A stretch of 20,393 bases of DNA from Deltaproteobacteria bacterium RIFOXYA12_FULL_61_11 (GTDB taxonomy: Bacteria > Bdellovibrionota_F > JAHFAK01 > YA12-FULL-61-11), in the NCBI GenBank assembly GCA_001799195.1, contig MGSU01000238.1, positions 12,486-32,878 on the forward strand, in the 5' to 3' direction. The translations under genes were made by a program, and so were the position numbers. This document shows positions 1-8,361 of this stretch, piece after piece. How positions within the stretch are numbered: position 1 is the stretch's first letter; each line of letters begins with the position of its first letter. Under the pieces are notes generated by a model that saw only the letters and a list, made by a program, of their open reading frames with translations, ran no database searches and was not told where the DNA came from.

Positions 1-422
1 CGTTGGGCGCCGAAGAGGCAATCGAGGCAGAGTTCGCGCAGTTCCGTCCCCAGACCTTCGCACTCCGCGCAACTACCGGGCGGTGCAATTGTTGGGCATC
101 CGTTTGCGGTGACGGGATCAGGGGTTGGCTGCACCGTTCCTCCCCAGCCTTGGTCCGACGAATCGTCCCCTCCCGTGGTCCCGCTCAGGGGATCGCCGGC
201 GTCCGTGGTTGGCGCTGGGGTTATCGGTTCTTCGGTCGGGGCCTCGGTCTTGGGCATGCAGTACCCGCTCAACACATCACAGAACTGCTCCGAGGGACAA
301 CTCTGGCTGGTACAGGCCAACCTCGGCAGAGTTGGAGCGGCTTCTCTAGCACTGCCGCCATCTCCCTGGCTGCAGGAGAGGGTTACCAGCAGTGCGAAGA
401 AGGGCAGCAGGAAGCGGTTCAT
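1..422 (-). CDS. Putative secreted lipoprotein, partial (C-terminus outside window)
   Basis: Reads leftward and runs off the window edge, so about 140 residues are visible and the C-terminus is missing. It starts MNRFLLPFFALLVTLSCS: a positively charged start, a hydrophobic core and a Cys at residue 17 preceded by Leu-Ser. That is an imperfect lipobox (Leu at -2 is unusual), so a lipoprotein is likely but not certain. After the Cys comes a cluster spaced C-x5-C-x4-C-x6-C (residues about 37-56, ending GYCMP). A low-complexity Pro/Thr/Gly/Asp linker follows, then a second Cys-rich part beginning CAECEGLG. Such Cys-spaced surface lipoproteins are common in myxobacteria-like genomes. Its ATG overlaps the stop of the glycogen synthase gene (ATGA, 4 bases), so it is probably translated from the glycogen operon mRNA. 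No enzymatic function can be assigned. Confidence 0.75.
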   Translation of the reverse strand, partial: MNRFLLPFFALLVTLSCSQGDGGSAREAAPTLPRLACTSQSCPSEQFCDVLSGYCMPKTEAPTEEPITPAPTTDAGDPLSGTTGGDDSSDQGWGGTVQPTPDPVTANGCPTIAPPGSCAECEGLGTELRELCLDCLFGAQ

Positions 423-2230
423 GAGCGTGGCGGCTGTTGCAATGCTAAGCGATAGGCTTCTTCGTAATTGCGGACCAGTTTTTCCCAGGCGAAGTGCTCG
501 GCAAGGCTCTCGACGTGGTTGCGGAGGAAGATGCGCTCGCGCTTGGACATATTGACAAAGGAGAGGAGTTGATAGGTCAATTGGTCCGCGGCTTCGTCGA
601 AGTCGCGGTCGTTGCGTTTGACCACGGTGATGCCGTTGCCGATTTCCTCGGGAAGATTGCGCATGACATAGGTGCCGAAACCCGCCAGATCGCTGGTAAT
701 GGCTGGAACACCGCTGGCGATGCATTCCAAGGGGGTGTAGCCCCAGGGCTCATAGTAGCTGGGAAAGATACCGAGGTGACAGCCACGCACGAACTGGTTG
801 TATTCCATATTGAAGAGGGGATTGGTGGTGGTGATGAAGTCCGGGTGGTAGATGACCCCGACCGGGTCTTCGGGTTTGTTGAACAGTTCGGCGCGGCGCA
901 GAAAATTGAGTACCTCGTCGTTGCGATCATCGACCAGGTTGTGGGTGACGATGATCGGGAGGGTACTGGTCTTCCAGCTCTGCACGATGCGCCGGTAGCG
1001 CAGCCGCCAGTACTCATCGACGAAATCGTTGAGTTGAGGGAACTGCTGGTCGTAGTGGGCCGTGGCCTCGTAGAACAAGCGCTCGCCGATCTGGTCCTTG
1101 ATCGCCCGCACGGTGTTGTGGATCTCCTCCATGGCGGCACGGGATTCGAACACCTGAGGGTTGATGGTGTGGTACGGTCGTTTGGTCACGATGAAGAGGA
1201 TGATCTTCTTGGTCATGCACTTGCGCTTCATCCTGGTGTTGAGGCGCCGCATGGCCTCGAGCACGAGGTCGTAGCCCTTGTTTACGAACTCGTAACGCCC
1301 GGCGGTGAAGAAATAGAGGGTTTCGTCGAGGTCGAAGGAGTAACTGTGGAAGAAGTGGGCCATGACGAAGGTATGGATGCGCTCTTTGTAGCGTTGGTGC
1401 AGGTTCTGGACTTCGTGCGTGACGGCAAAGCGTTTGATATTGAGACCGTTGGGCAGGATGACCTCAGGTTTTCGTCCGAGCAGGGCCTCGCACTCCCTGC
1501 CGGTCACCTCGCTGACCGTGGTCAAGACATCGGCATGTTGCGCGGCCATACGTTCGATGTGCACCTGAGTTTCGATACCGTAGTGCTTGGCTGCGTCCTG
1601 GACATCGACGGTGTAGAGGTTCTGGTAGAATTGCACGTCGTTCATGGCCAGGTAGCGGCCTAGTTGGGTGGCGTGCGTGGTGAAGACGCTGCGCAGAGCC
1701 GGACAGTCGAGTTTGGCGAGGTCGGGGAGACAACTCGCGGCCAGCCATTCGTGGAAGTGGGCGATGACCGGACGCTTACACGTCTTCCGATTGGCGAGTT
1801 CGGCCAGGAATTGTTTGACCATCTCTCCGAAGGCCAGGATGTTGTTGACCAATTCGTCCTGGACGGAACTGTCGATGCGGTAACTGTCCCAGAGGATGTA
1901 TTTGAGGTCGTTCAGCCTGGTTTCTGCGCAGGCCGGGTTGAGGAGGACTACCCTCGGTTTGCCGGTGACCAGCCAGCGGCCGTAGAGGACGTCGAGGTTC
2001 TGTTCGCGCAGGCGTTTGACCGCTCTACCGAAGGGGTCTGAGAGATCGTCGATGACCTCGAACTCGGCCATCACCCGGTCGTCGAGGTAGGGCCCCACCA
2101 GGCAATACTGGTCGCCCCAGTGTTCTACCATGGCGGCGACCTTGGAGCGGATGACCGTGTAGATGCCGCCTACCTGGTTGCAGACTTCCCAGGCGATCTC
2201 AACCAGCAAGGGTTCGTATAGGCTCTCCAT
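419..2230 (-). CDS. Glycogen synthase, eukaryotic-type GT3 family
   Basis: A 603-residue cytoplasmic glycosyltransferase that extends alpha-1,4-glucan chains. GT3 enzymes use UDP-glucose, unlike the usual bacterial GT5 GlgA, which uses ADP-glucose. The N-terminus has the nucleotide-sugar loop NQVGGIYTVIRSK (residues 18-30). The C-terminal half carries FPSYYEPWGYTPLE, giving the GT3 E-x7-E pair at E494 and E502, preceded by PIIVTHNLVDD and VRGCHLG as in animal and yeast Gys/Gsy. A basic stretch KRERIFLRNH (563-572) lies where eukaryotic enzymes bind glucose-6-phosphate; whether it works here is unknown. The frame stays open to 2377, but ATG 2230 is chosen: GGGAGGGG lies about 5-7 bases upstream, the protein then begins like the family, and the longer start would run into the GH57 gene. 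It lies 47 bases after the GH57 gene and overlaps the lipoprotein start. Confidence 0.93.
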   Translation of the reverse strand: MESLYEPLLVEIAWEVCNQVGGIYTVIRSKVAAMVEHWGDQYCLVGPYLDDRVMAEFEVIDDLSDPFGRAVKRLREQNLDVLYGRWLVTGKPRVVLLNPACAETRLNDLKYILWDSYRIDSSVQDELVNNILAFGEMVKQFLAELANRKTCKRPVIAHFHEWLAASCLPDLAKLDCPALRSVFTTHATQLGRYLAMNDVQFYQNLYTVDVQDAAKHYGIETQVHIERMAAQHADVLTTVSEVTGRECEALLGRKPEVILPNGLNIKRFAVTHEVQNLHQRYKERIHTFVMAHFFHSYSFDLDETLYFFTAGRYEFVNKGYDLVLEAMRRLNTRMKRKCMTKKIILFIVTKRPYHTINPQVFESRAAMEEIHNTVRAIKDQIGERLFYEATAHYDQQFPQLNDFVDEYWRLRYRRIVQSWKTSTLPIIVTHNLVDDRNDEVLNFLRRAELFNKPEDPVGVIYHPDFITTTNPLFNMEYNQFVRGCHLGIFPSYYEPWGYTPLECIASGVPAITSDLAGFGTYVMRNLPEEIGNGITVVKRNDRDFDEAADQLTYQLLSFVNMSKRERIFLRNHVESLAEHFAWEKLVRNYEEAYRLALQQPPRS

Positions 2231-2277
2231 CGCTCCCCTCCCGACCCATGAAGCCGCCGTTCGAGGTCTCCACCGGA

Positions 2278-4749
2278 TTATCGCGGCATCGAGTCCTCTT
2301 CGGTAGGACCTGCTCCGAGTTCGACCTTGCCCTTGACCTTCAGGTGACGGCCCAGGACCTGGTAGAGTGACAACCAAGCCCTGGCCTCTCGGTTGTCTTG
2401 CTCGGCTCGGGTCAGCATTCCCGGTACATGCCGTCGACCGAACTCGAAGTAGCTATTCTGAGCCTGCCATAAATCGAGCTTAATGCCCAGTCTGGAGAGA
2501 GTTCCGAGGAAGATGATCAAATTGCGCAATAATTCGCGTCGCCACGGTTCGGTCTCGAGTAAGTGGACGAGATCATTAGCCTTAGACGAAGCATGGAACC
2601 CGAGAATCTCCCGGTCGAGTGGAACTCCCCATTTGCGAACCTCTTTGGCCAAGGTTAACAACCTGCGCATATCATTCTCCTGACCCTGGAAGAAGCTCTT
2701 GAACTTCTGGTTGAGAACGAATTGAGCGACGTTCTTGAGGACCCAGGGGAGGGGGATATCCAGGGAAGTGACGAAGTTCATGAACGGGACGTTGGCTGCA
2801 TAGTGTTGGTCGAGAGAGTCCTCGAGCTGTTGGATGGAGCGTCTACGGATTCTCTCGATGACCTTGCGTTGTTCATCGCGGAAGAGATGCCAGAGGGAAT
2901 AGTTATGGTTCTCGAAATGGTGGTCGAGTTGCCTGATGACCTCGGGGATATTGCTGCGTTTGAATTCCGTGGTGATGTCGGTGCGCATTTCGTTGAAGGC
3001 GCCGTTGGTACGGGTGCGGCGTACTCCGCCGATGACGTTGTGATCTCCGAGGTGGAGTACGGCGAAGCTGATAGTCCCGGTCGCGAGCGTAATATCGGAG
3101 CGCAACAAGGCCTTGCCGATGACCAGGGACTGATTGCCGGCCTCGAGCTTGTAGAACTCCTGCATGCTGGCATGATAACAATAGATACGGGACTCTTCGG
3201 GGTAGTCGCGGAAGAGAGACGAAATGGCGCAGTGGGCCCCGACGCGGAGCAGGTCGACGCAGTAAGGCGCAATATGTTGCTGGTAGAATACCCCGGCATC
3301 CCTGTATTCGGGGACATTGCTACGGGCTTGCCGCAATCGGCGTATGACTTCAGCCTCGCAATCCAGACCGAGAGCATCCTGGGCGAGTTGGATGACGCGT
3401 TTGGCATAGGCGAGGATCTGGGCCGTCTCGAGTCCCGTGACTTCATCGAAGAACCAACCGCAACTCGTGTACATGAGCAGGGCGTTGCGTTGCATCTCGA
3501 GGAGTTGGAGGATGCGTTTGTGGTCCTGTTCTCCAAGCCGGGGTTGCAGGGTGAAGCCCTGTAAAAAACGCTCCCTATGGTCTTCCGAGCGATCGAGTAT
3601 CACATTGATGTACTCGTCACGCTTATGCCAGGGATCCTCGACGTAGTGCCCCAAGGCTTCTTCGAAGGGGCCGGCGAGGGTGTCACGCAGCCAGTCGAGG
3701 GCCTCGCGCAGCGGGGTTCGCCATTCCTGGTGCCATCCGGGGTGTTGCCCCGAATTGCAGCCGCAGTTGCTCCGCCAACGTTCGATGCCGTGGCAACAGC
3801 TCCAGGAGGTGTTCTCGCGCACACGGACGAGGTACTCGGGCGGGTGGAGTTCGAGGAATTGGCCATAGACGGTGATGGTGGCGAGGCCGCGACTCTCCAG
3901 GAAATGCAGAGCGTAGGACAGCGCCATCTCTCCATAGCGATGGTGATGCCCGTAACTCTCTCCATCGGTGGCGATATGCACGAGTTGAGGCTCCTCGCCC
4001 CGTCCGAAGGCTGAGGCTAAACGATGGGCGAAGGTTTCGCCGCTGTTGAGAAGGCCTTTGAAGGCGACCTCTTGCGCTATCTCGCCGTTGTAGAAGAACA
4101 CGGCGATGGATTGGCCCGAGGGGAGGTCGAGGCGATAGGATCTTGTCAGATCGAGGGCTTGGCCCTCTGCAGGGGTCCAGTGTTCGGCTCCTGGGGCTTG
4201 GAACTCGATGGCCTGCCAGGGAGCGAGGACGACGAAGAGGATGCCGTGCTCCGCAAGGATCTCGAGGGTTTCGAGGTCGACAGCGGTTTCTGCCAACCAC
4301 ATACCTTCCGGCGCTCGCTTGAATCTGAGTTCGAAATCACGAATACCCCAGCGCACTTGGGTGATCTTGTCCCTGCGGTTTGCGAGGGGCATGATCACGT
4401 GGTTATAGACCTGGGCCATGGCCGGGCCGTGACCGCCATAGTGCTCTTGCCCCTTGCGATCCGCCTCGAGAATGGCCTGATAGGTACGCGGTTGATGTGC
4501 TTCCATCCAGGCCAGCACGGTCGGACCGAAATTGAAGCTGATTCTTTCGAAGTTATTGAGGATATCGATGATGGAACCCTCGCCGTCGAGGATGCGAGAC
4601 GCGCTGTTCGGGGTGTAACACTCCGCGGTGATCCGTGCGTTCCAATCGTGATAGGGATAGGCGGAGTCCTGCAACTCGATTTCTTCAAGCCAGGGGTTTT
4701 CTCGGGCGGGTTGGTAGAAGTGACCGTGGATGCAGACATACCGGTTCAT
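2278..4749 (-). CDS. Glycoside hydrolase family 57 protein with DUF3536 domain
   Basis: An 823-residue protein of the GH57 (alpha-amylase, 4-alpha-glucanotransferase or branching-enzyme) superfamily with a long C-terminal region typical of the DUF3536 group. The first GH57 motif is HGHFYQP (residues 8-14). The nucleophile motif is GMWLAETA with E154. The acid/base motif is HIATDGESYGHHH with D262. The N-terminal barrel covers roughly residues 1-310. The rest is mostly helical and has no other recognisable catalytic motif. There is no signal peptide, so it should act in the cytoplasm. The start is supported by GGGAG about 7 bases upstream. Sitting between glgB and glycogen synthase, it probably trims, transfers or debranches glucan chains. 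The exact reaction cannot be read from sequence, because DUF3536 members are not well characterised. Confidence 0.9.
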   Translation of the reverse strand: MNRYVCIHGHFYQPARENPWLEEIELQDSAYPYHDWNARITAECYTPNSASRILDGEGSIIDILNNFERISFNFGPTVLAWMEAHQPRTYQAILEADRKGQEHYGGHGPAMAQVYNHVIMPLANRRDKITQVRWGIRDFELRFKRAPEGMWLAETAVDLETLEILAEHGILFVVLAPWQAIEFQAPGAEHWTPAEGQALDLTRSYRLDLPSGQSIAVFFYNGEIAQEVAFKGLLNSGETFAHRLASAFGRGEEPQLVHIATDGESYGHHHRYGEMALSYALHFLESRGLATITVYGQFLELHPPEYLVRVRENTSWSCCHGIERWRSNCGCNSGQHPGWHQEWRTPLREALDWLRDTLAGPFEEALGHYVEDPWHKRDEYINVILDRSEDHRERFLQGFTLQPRLGEQDHKRILQLLEMQRNALLMYTSCGWFFDEVTGLETAQILAYAKRVIQLAQDALGLDCEAEVIRRLRQARSNVPEYRDAGVFYQQHIAPYCVDLLRVGAHCAISSLFRDYPEESRIYCYHASMQEFYKLEAGNQSLVIGKALLRSDITLATGTISFAVLHLGDHNVIGGVRRTRTNGAFNEMRTDITTEFKRSNIPEVIRQLDHHFENHNYSLWHLFRDEQRKVIERIRRRSIQQLEDSLDQHYAANVPFMNFVTSLDIPLPWVLKNVAQFVLNQKFKSFFQGQENDMRRLLTLAKEVRKWGVPLDREILGFHASSKANDLVHLLETEPWRRELLRNLIIFLGTLSRLGIKLDLWQAQNSYFEFGRRHVPGMLTRAEQDNREARAWLSLYQVLGRHLKVKGKVELGAGPTEEDSMPR

Positions 4750-4821
4750 CGTGGTTCTCCCGAAGTTGTGTAGCCTTGTTGGCCGGATCGGTGCATTCCC
4801 GGCAGGGGAACCTGGGGTTCG

Positions 4822-6735
4822 TTAGAACAATGGAGCCACCCTGAATACCACGACCCCGAGTGGAGGCAAGGTCAGGGAGAGTGAGAAAGGCCTTCCGTGC
4901 CAAGGTGTTTCCTCTGCGTCGACCTTGCCGAAATTTCCCACCCCGCTGCCTCCGTAACAACGTGCGTCGGTATTCAAGATCTCGCGCCAGACCCCGCCCT
5001 GCGGTATGCCGAGACGGTACTGGTGTCTGGGAACCGGAGAGAAGTTACAGACGATGGCAAGAGTCTCCTCAGAGCGATCGGTCAAACGCAGGTAACTGAG
5101 AACATTGATTTCCGCTTCTTGATGGTCGATCCAGGCAAAACCCTCGGGTTTGGTATCGTAGAGGTGCAGTCCGGGTTCTCGACGATAGAGATGGTTGAGA
5201 TCCATGATCAGAGAACGCATCCCCTTGTGGGCATCGTACTCCAGGAGTTGCCAATCTAGGCTGTGCTCGTGGTTCCACTCGGCCCACTGTCCGAACTCTC
5301 CACCCATGAACAACAGTTTTTTCCCGGGCAGGGTGTACTGGTATCCGAGCAGGAGGCGGAGATTGGCCAGTTGCTGCCAGGTGTCGCCGGGCATTCTGGA
5401 GATCAGGGAACCCTTGCCGTGGACTACTTCATCGTGGCTGAGCGGCAGGATGAAATTCTCATTGTAGGCGTAGATCTGACGGAAGGTCAGCTCGCCGTGG
5501 TGATGCTTGCGGAAAATCGGGTCGCGGTGCTGGTATTGTAGGGTGTCGTGCATCCAGCCCATATCCCATTTGAAGCCGAAACCCAGGCCGCCGCCGGTAA
5601 CAGGTCTCGATACTCCCGGCCATGCGGTCGATTCTTCTGCGATGGTGAGGATGTCGGGGTGCCGAGCGTACAACTCTTCGTTCAATCGTTGTAAGAAATT
5701 GATCGCGGTGAGGTTTTCCCTGCCGCCGTATTCATTGGGAATCCATTGTCCTTCCTGCCGAGAATAGTCCAGGTAGAGCATCGAAGCGACCGCATCGACC
5801 CGGATGCCGTCGATGTGGAAGGATTCCATCCAGTAATTGGCGCTGCTGAGCAGGAAGCTGCGTATCTCGTGGCGATTGTAATTGAAGATCAAACTATTCC
5901 AGTCCGGATGGATACCTTGGCGAGGGTCCTCATGTTCGAAGAGGTGAGTGCCGTCGAAGAAACCGAGACCATGCTCGTCATTGGGGAAATGCGAGGGAAC
6001 CCAGTCGAAGATGACGCCGATACCACGCCGGTGCAAATGATCGACCAGAGCTCGGAGGTCATCAGGATTGCCGTAGCGACTGGTGGGGGAAAAATATCCG
6101 GTCGTCTGGTAGCCCCAGGAACCGTAGAAGGGGTGTTCCATGAGAGGGAGGAACTCGACGTGGGTAAATCCCAGTTCCACGATATAATCGGACAGCCGAT
6201 GCGCCAATTCGCGATAGGTCAAGGAACGGTTCCCCTCGATGGGTACCCGTACCCAAGAACCGGTGTGGACCTCGTAAATGCTGAGCGGCCGTTCGTAGAC
6301 ATTCAGGGTCTTGCGCTTCTCGAGCCATTCCTGATCGCCCCATTGGTAGCTGCTTTCCCAGACGACCGACGCCGTGCGCGGCGGCACTTCGGAATACCTG
6401 GCGAAGGGGTCGGCTTTGTCGACCCTATAACCATTGACCTTGCTCTGGATCCTGTACTTGTAGAGAGCACCGTGGCCCACCCCGGGGACGAAGCCCTCGA
6501 AAATGCCCGAGCTGTCGGAACGAGTGCGCAAGGGGTGCAGGGAACCGTCCCAAGCGTTGAAATCCCCTACAACCGCGACATGCTCGGCATTGGGTGCCCA
6601 GACGGCGAAGTGGGTTCCATGAACTCCGTCCACGGTCATTGGCCGAGCCCCTAACTTCTCGGCCAAGTCGGCATGGTTGCCTTGCTTGAACAGGAAGATA
6701 TCATAGTCGCTCAGACGGGAGACATCATGTCGCAT
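4822..6735 (-). CDS. glgB: 1,4-alpha-glucan branching enzyme
   Basis: A 637-residue GH13 branching enzyme that cuts alpha-1,4-glucan and re-attaches the piece through an alpha-1,6 bond, creating glycogen branches. A CBM48-like beta domain comes first (about residues 35-135, FAVWAPNAEHVAVVGDFN). The GH13 barrel follows, with WGYQTTGYF, the nucleophile in GIRVDAV (D314), the acid/base in TIAEEST (E367/E368) and LPLSHDEVVHGKG (D435). A C-terminal all-beta domain ends the protein. It is about 90 residues shorter than the E. coli enzyme (728) and appears to lack the extra N-terminal N1 module, as in many short bacterial forms. ATG 6735 has GAGGT 5 bases upstream. It is the first glucan gene of the operon, 44 bases after the DUF2934 gene and 72 bases before the GH57 gene. 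Confidence 0.96.
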   Translation of the reverse strand: MRHDVSRLSDYDIFLFKQGNHADLAEKLGARPMTVDGVHGTHFAVWAPNAEHVAVVGDFNAWDGSLHPLRTRSDSSGIFEGFVPGVGHGALYKYRIQSKVNGYRVDKADPFARYSEVPPRTASVVWESSYQWGDQEWLEKRKTLNVYERPLSIYEVHTGSWVRVPIEGNRSLTYRELAHRLSDYIVELGFTHVEFLPLMEHPFYGSWGYQTTGYFSPTSRYGNPDDLRALVDHLHRRGIGVIFDWVPSHFPNDEHGLGFFDGTHLFEHEDPRQGIHPDWNSLIFNYNRHEIRSFLLSSANYWMESFHIDGIRVDAVASMLYLDYSRQEGQWIPNEYGGRENLTAINFLQRLNEELYARHPDILTIAEESTAWPGVSRPVTGGGLGFGFKWDMGWMHDTLQYQHRDPIFRKHHHGELTFRQIYAYNENFILPLSHDEVVHGKGSLISRMPGDTWQQLANLRLLLGYQYTLPGKKLLFMGGEFGQWAEWNHEHSLDWQLLEYDAHKGMRSLIMDLNHLYRREPGLHLYDTKPEGFAWIDHQEAEINVLSYLRLTDRSEETLAIVCNFSPVPRHQYRLGIPQGGVWREILNTDARCYGGSGVGNFGKVDAEETPWHGRPFSLSLTLPPLGVVVFRVAPLF

Positions 6736-6779
6736 GCTTGACCTCGGTAACCACGGTACTCGAATCTAGTTCTCGGATT

Positions 6780-7130
6780 TCAAAGACCTCGATCACGCCA
6801 CTCAGCCAAGATTTCTGTTTCGGCCGTGATCCAGTCGCTCGCTGCATCGCCTTCGTTCGCGGTCCTCTTCAGATAGAGGTAATAGGCGCGTTCTCGGATG
6901 AGCGGTTCGAGGGCTTTCCTGTCGGCAGGACTGACCGGGGCCTGGAGGGGACGCAGCGGCTTACGCAGGGAGGGGGAAGCCTCTTGTGGCATGGAGGCGA
7001 CCTCGGGTTCTCGAGGCTGGGTCGACCGGGTTCTGGCCTTTGCCTCAGGGGCTTTGGCCGTCTTCTTGACTGTTTCGGTACCCGTTTTCTCGGTACCCGC
7101 TGTGGTGCTCTTGGTCGTGCTTCTCGCCAT
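6780..7130 (-). CDS. DUF2934 domain protein
   Basis: A 116-residue protein. Residues 1-70 are a low-complexity tail rich in Thr, Lys, Ala and Pro that looks disordered and basic. Residues 73-116 form the short DUF2934 helix pair: LIRERAYYLYLKR, then DWITAETEILAEW, a pattern seen in many soil and Deltaproteobacteria-like genomes, often next to glycogen genes. Molecular function is unknown. The frame is open upstream to 7172, but ATG 7130 is preferred because AGGAGG lies 5 bases upstream and the protein then begins MARSTTK. A promoter-like pair lies about 50 bases upstream. The gene ends 44 bases before glgB on the same strand, so it may be co-transcribed with the glycogen operon. Confidence 0.85.
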   Translation of the reverse strand: MARSTTKSTTAGTEKTGTETVKKTAKAPEAKARTRSTQPREPEVASMPQEASPSLRKPLRPLQAPVSPADRKALEPLIRERAYYLYLKRTANEGDAASDWITAETEILAEWRDRGL

Positions 7131-7392
7131 GATTCCCTCCTTCATCTTTCGGCGGTGGCCGAGGAACATCACTGTTCGGTGTATGCGGGAGGCAAGAGAG
7201 TGTCAAGCCGACTGACGGTCCGGTGCGTCGGGTCAGCCCGATGAACTGGGAAGAGCCGTTGGAGTGAGTTCGGCTGTCTTCGGACTCAACACCATCCGAA
7301 CTCCGAGGAAACCCGATGGTCCTGAAGTAGGCAAAGAAGGCCAGACTGACGAAGACAGTTCCCACGATCCACGACAGTGACTTCCTACTCAT
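7045..7392 (-). CDS. Hypothetical small membrane-anchored protein (tentative)
   Basis: A 115-residue reading frame. For: ATG 7392 has a strong GGAGG 4 bases upstream and overlaps the end of nudC by 8 bases, and the N-terminus MSRKSLSWIVGTVFVSLAFF is a good membrane anchor after positive residues. Against: from about residue 35 onward the sequence is polar and unremarkable, the last 86 bases overlap the well-supported DUF2934 gene in another frame, and the putative DUF2934 promoter lies inside it. Either this is a real small inner-membrane protein with a poorly constrained tail, or only the start was once functional. No family is recognised. Confidence 0.4.
   Translation of the reverse strand: MSRKSLSWIVGTVFVSLAFFAYFRTIGFPRSSDGVESEDSRTHSNGSSQFIGLTRRTGPSVGLTLSCLPHTPNSDVPRPPPKDEGGNHGEKHDQEHHSGYRENGYRNSQEDGQSP
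7178..7206 (-). promoter_or_regulatory. Putative sigma-70-type promoter for DUF2934/glycogen operon
   Basis: On the minus strand a perfect -35 hexamer TTGACA (7206-7201) is followed after 17 bases by a weak -10, TACACC (7183-7178). It lies about 48 bases upstream of the DUF2934 start. Spacing and position are right, but the -10 matches only 3 of 6 consensus bases and the site lies inside another reading frame. Confidence 0.35.
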
Positions 7393-8203
7393 GGGTCCTC
7401 CGATGCGATCGTTGGAGGTAGTCCGCGATCAACCGGCCGGCGATGCTCAGCCCGGTAGGTGTGGTCGGCAATCGGTCTGGGAGGAACCAGGCCGCTTCCA
7501 CGATCTCGTCAGGACCTGGACGAAGTTTGCCACCTCGGCAATTGGCGCTGAAAGCCACCATGAGGCTGCTGGGGAAGGGCCAAGCCTGGCTGTAACAATA
7601 CGAGAGGTTCTCGAGCTCGAGTCCGGTCTCTTCGAGGGCCTCGCGATGCGCAGCTTGTTCCAAGCTCTCCCCTGCCTCGACGAAGCCGGCAACGAGACTC
7701 CAGAGCTGGGGGGGGTGTCGGAGTGAACGCACGAGGAGGAGTTTTTCTCCCCTCGTGATCAAGAGGATGACCGCAGGGGCGAGGTGGGGGAAGTGATCTT
7801 GCCCGCACGTGGTACATCGCAGGGAACGTTCGACTGAGGCTCGGACCGTGGGGCTCCCGCACCTGCCACAATAGCGACGGGTCTGCCGCCAATGGAGGAG
7901 CTGGAAGGCAGTGGCGGTGAGGGCGAAGAGTTCTGTCGGCAGGGACGAGGTTAATTGGCGTAGCCGCGACCACCGCCATCCGGGAGGAGGGGAAAAGGAC
8001 TCGAGGCACTCGTGGAGTTGGTACCGGGCGTCGCCCCAGGTGAAACGCTCGAGTAGCGGCGCCGCAAGTTGAGGAAAGGACGCCCGGAGTTCTTCGACCT
8101 TCGGCAAACACACCCCCTGCTGGAACTCCCGTAGGAGGAGATGGTCCTCCTGAAAACACAGGCAGGTCTCCTCGGACCGAGGCCTTCTCTCGTCGAATTC
8201 CAT
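7385..8203 (-). CDS. nudC: NAD(H) pyrophosphatase / NudC-like Nudix hydrolase
   Basis: A 272-residue cytoplasmic Nudix enzyme that cleaves NADH to NMNH and AMP; NudC relatives also remove NAD caps from RNA. Layout: a divergent N-terminal domain (1-105), then a four-Cys zinc ribbon with C112, C115, C130 and C133 (YCGRCG and CTTCG). The Nudix box (173-195) starts GFVEAGE and ends REALEETGL, matching the consensus completely. The NudC signature follows at 205-213 as SQAWPFPSS, with Ala in place of the usual first Pro. The frame is open to a TTG at 8227, but ATG 8203 is preferred because CGGAGG lies about 6 bases upstream. It has its own promoter-like sequence and its stop is overlapped by the small membrane ORF. 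Confidence 0.93.
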   Translation of the reverse strand: MEFDERRPRSEETCLCFQEDHLLLREFQQGVCLPKVEELRASFPQLAAPLLERFTWGDARYQLHECLESFSPPPGWRWSRLRQLTSSLPTELFALTATAFQLLHWRQTRRYCGRCGSPTVRASVERSLRCTTCGQDHFPHLAPAVILLITRGEKLLLVRSLRHPPQLWSLVAGFVEAGESLEQAAHREALEETGLELENLSYCYSQAWPFPSSLMVAFSANCRGGKLRPGPDEIVEAAWFLPDRLPTTPTGLSIAGRLIADYLQRSHRRTHE

Positions 8204-8250
8204 CGTTATCCTCCGAGCAGCCCCCAAGGAGCCGAAGGGTTTGCGGAGTG

Positions 8251-8279
8251 ACCATAACGGATCACGGGGGCTGGATCAA
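8251..8279 (-). promoter_or_regulatory. Putative sigma-70-type promoter for nudC
   Basis: On the minus strand TTGATC (8279-8274), 17 bases, then TATGGT (8256-8251). Each hexamer matches 4 of 6 consensus bases, and the -10 is about 48 bases upstream of the nudC ATG. It lies in the 158-base gap after citrate synthase, which otherwise holds only a weak 5-bp inverted repeat (AAACC/GGTTT near 8310-8330) and no clear terminator. Confidence 0.45.
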
Positions 8280-8361
8280 GACTATGGGGTCCCCGAGAAG
8301 GAGACGAGGAAACCTTGATTCGGTTTATTTACGATAGCATGGAGGGGGGGCTACAGCTGGT

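Noticed and set aside
494-1663. 389-codon open frame on the plus strand
   Set aside because: Exactly antisense to the glycogen synthase; no family motifs, and it arises from codon bias on the other strand.
2722-3564. 280-codon plus-strand frame
   Set aside because: Antisense to the GH57 gene, acidic repetitive composition typical of shadows, no ribosome site.
5746-6654. 302-codon plus-strand frame
   Set aside because: Antisense to glgB, whose catalytic motifs are intact.
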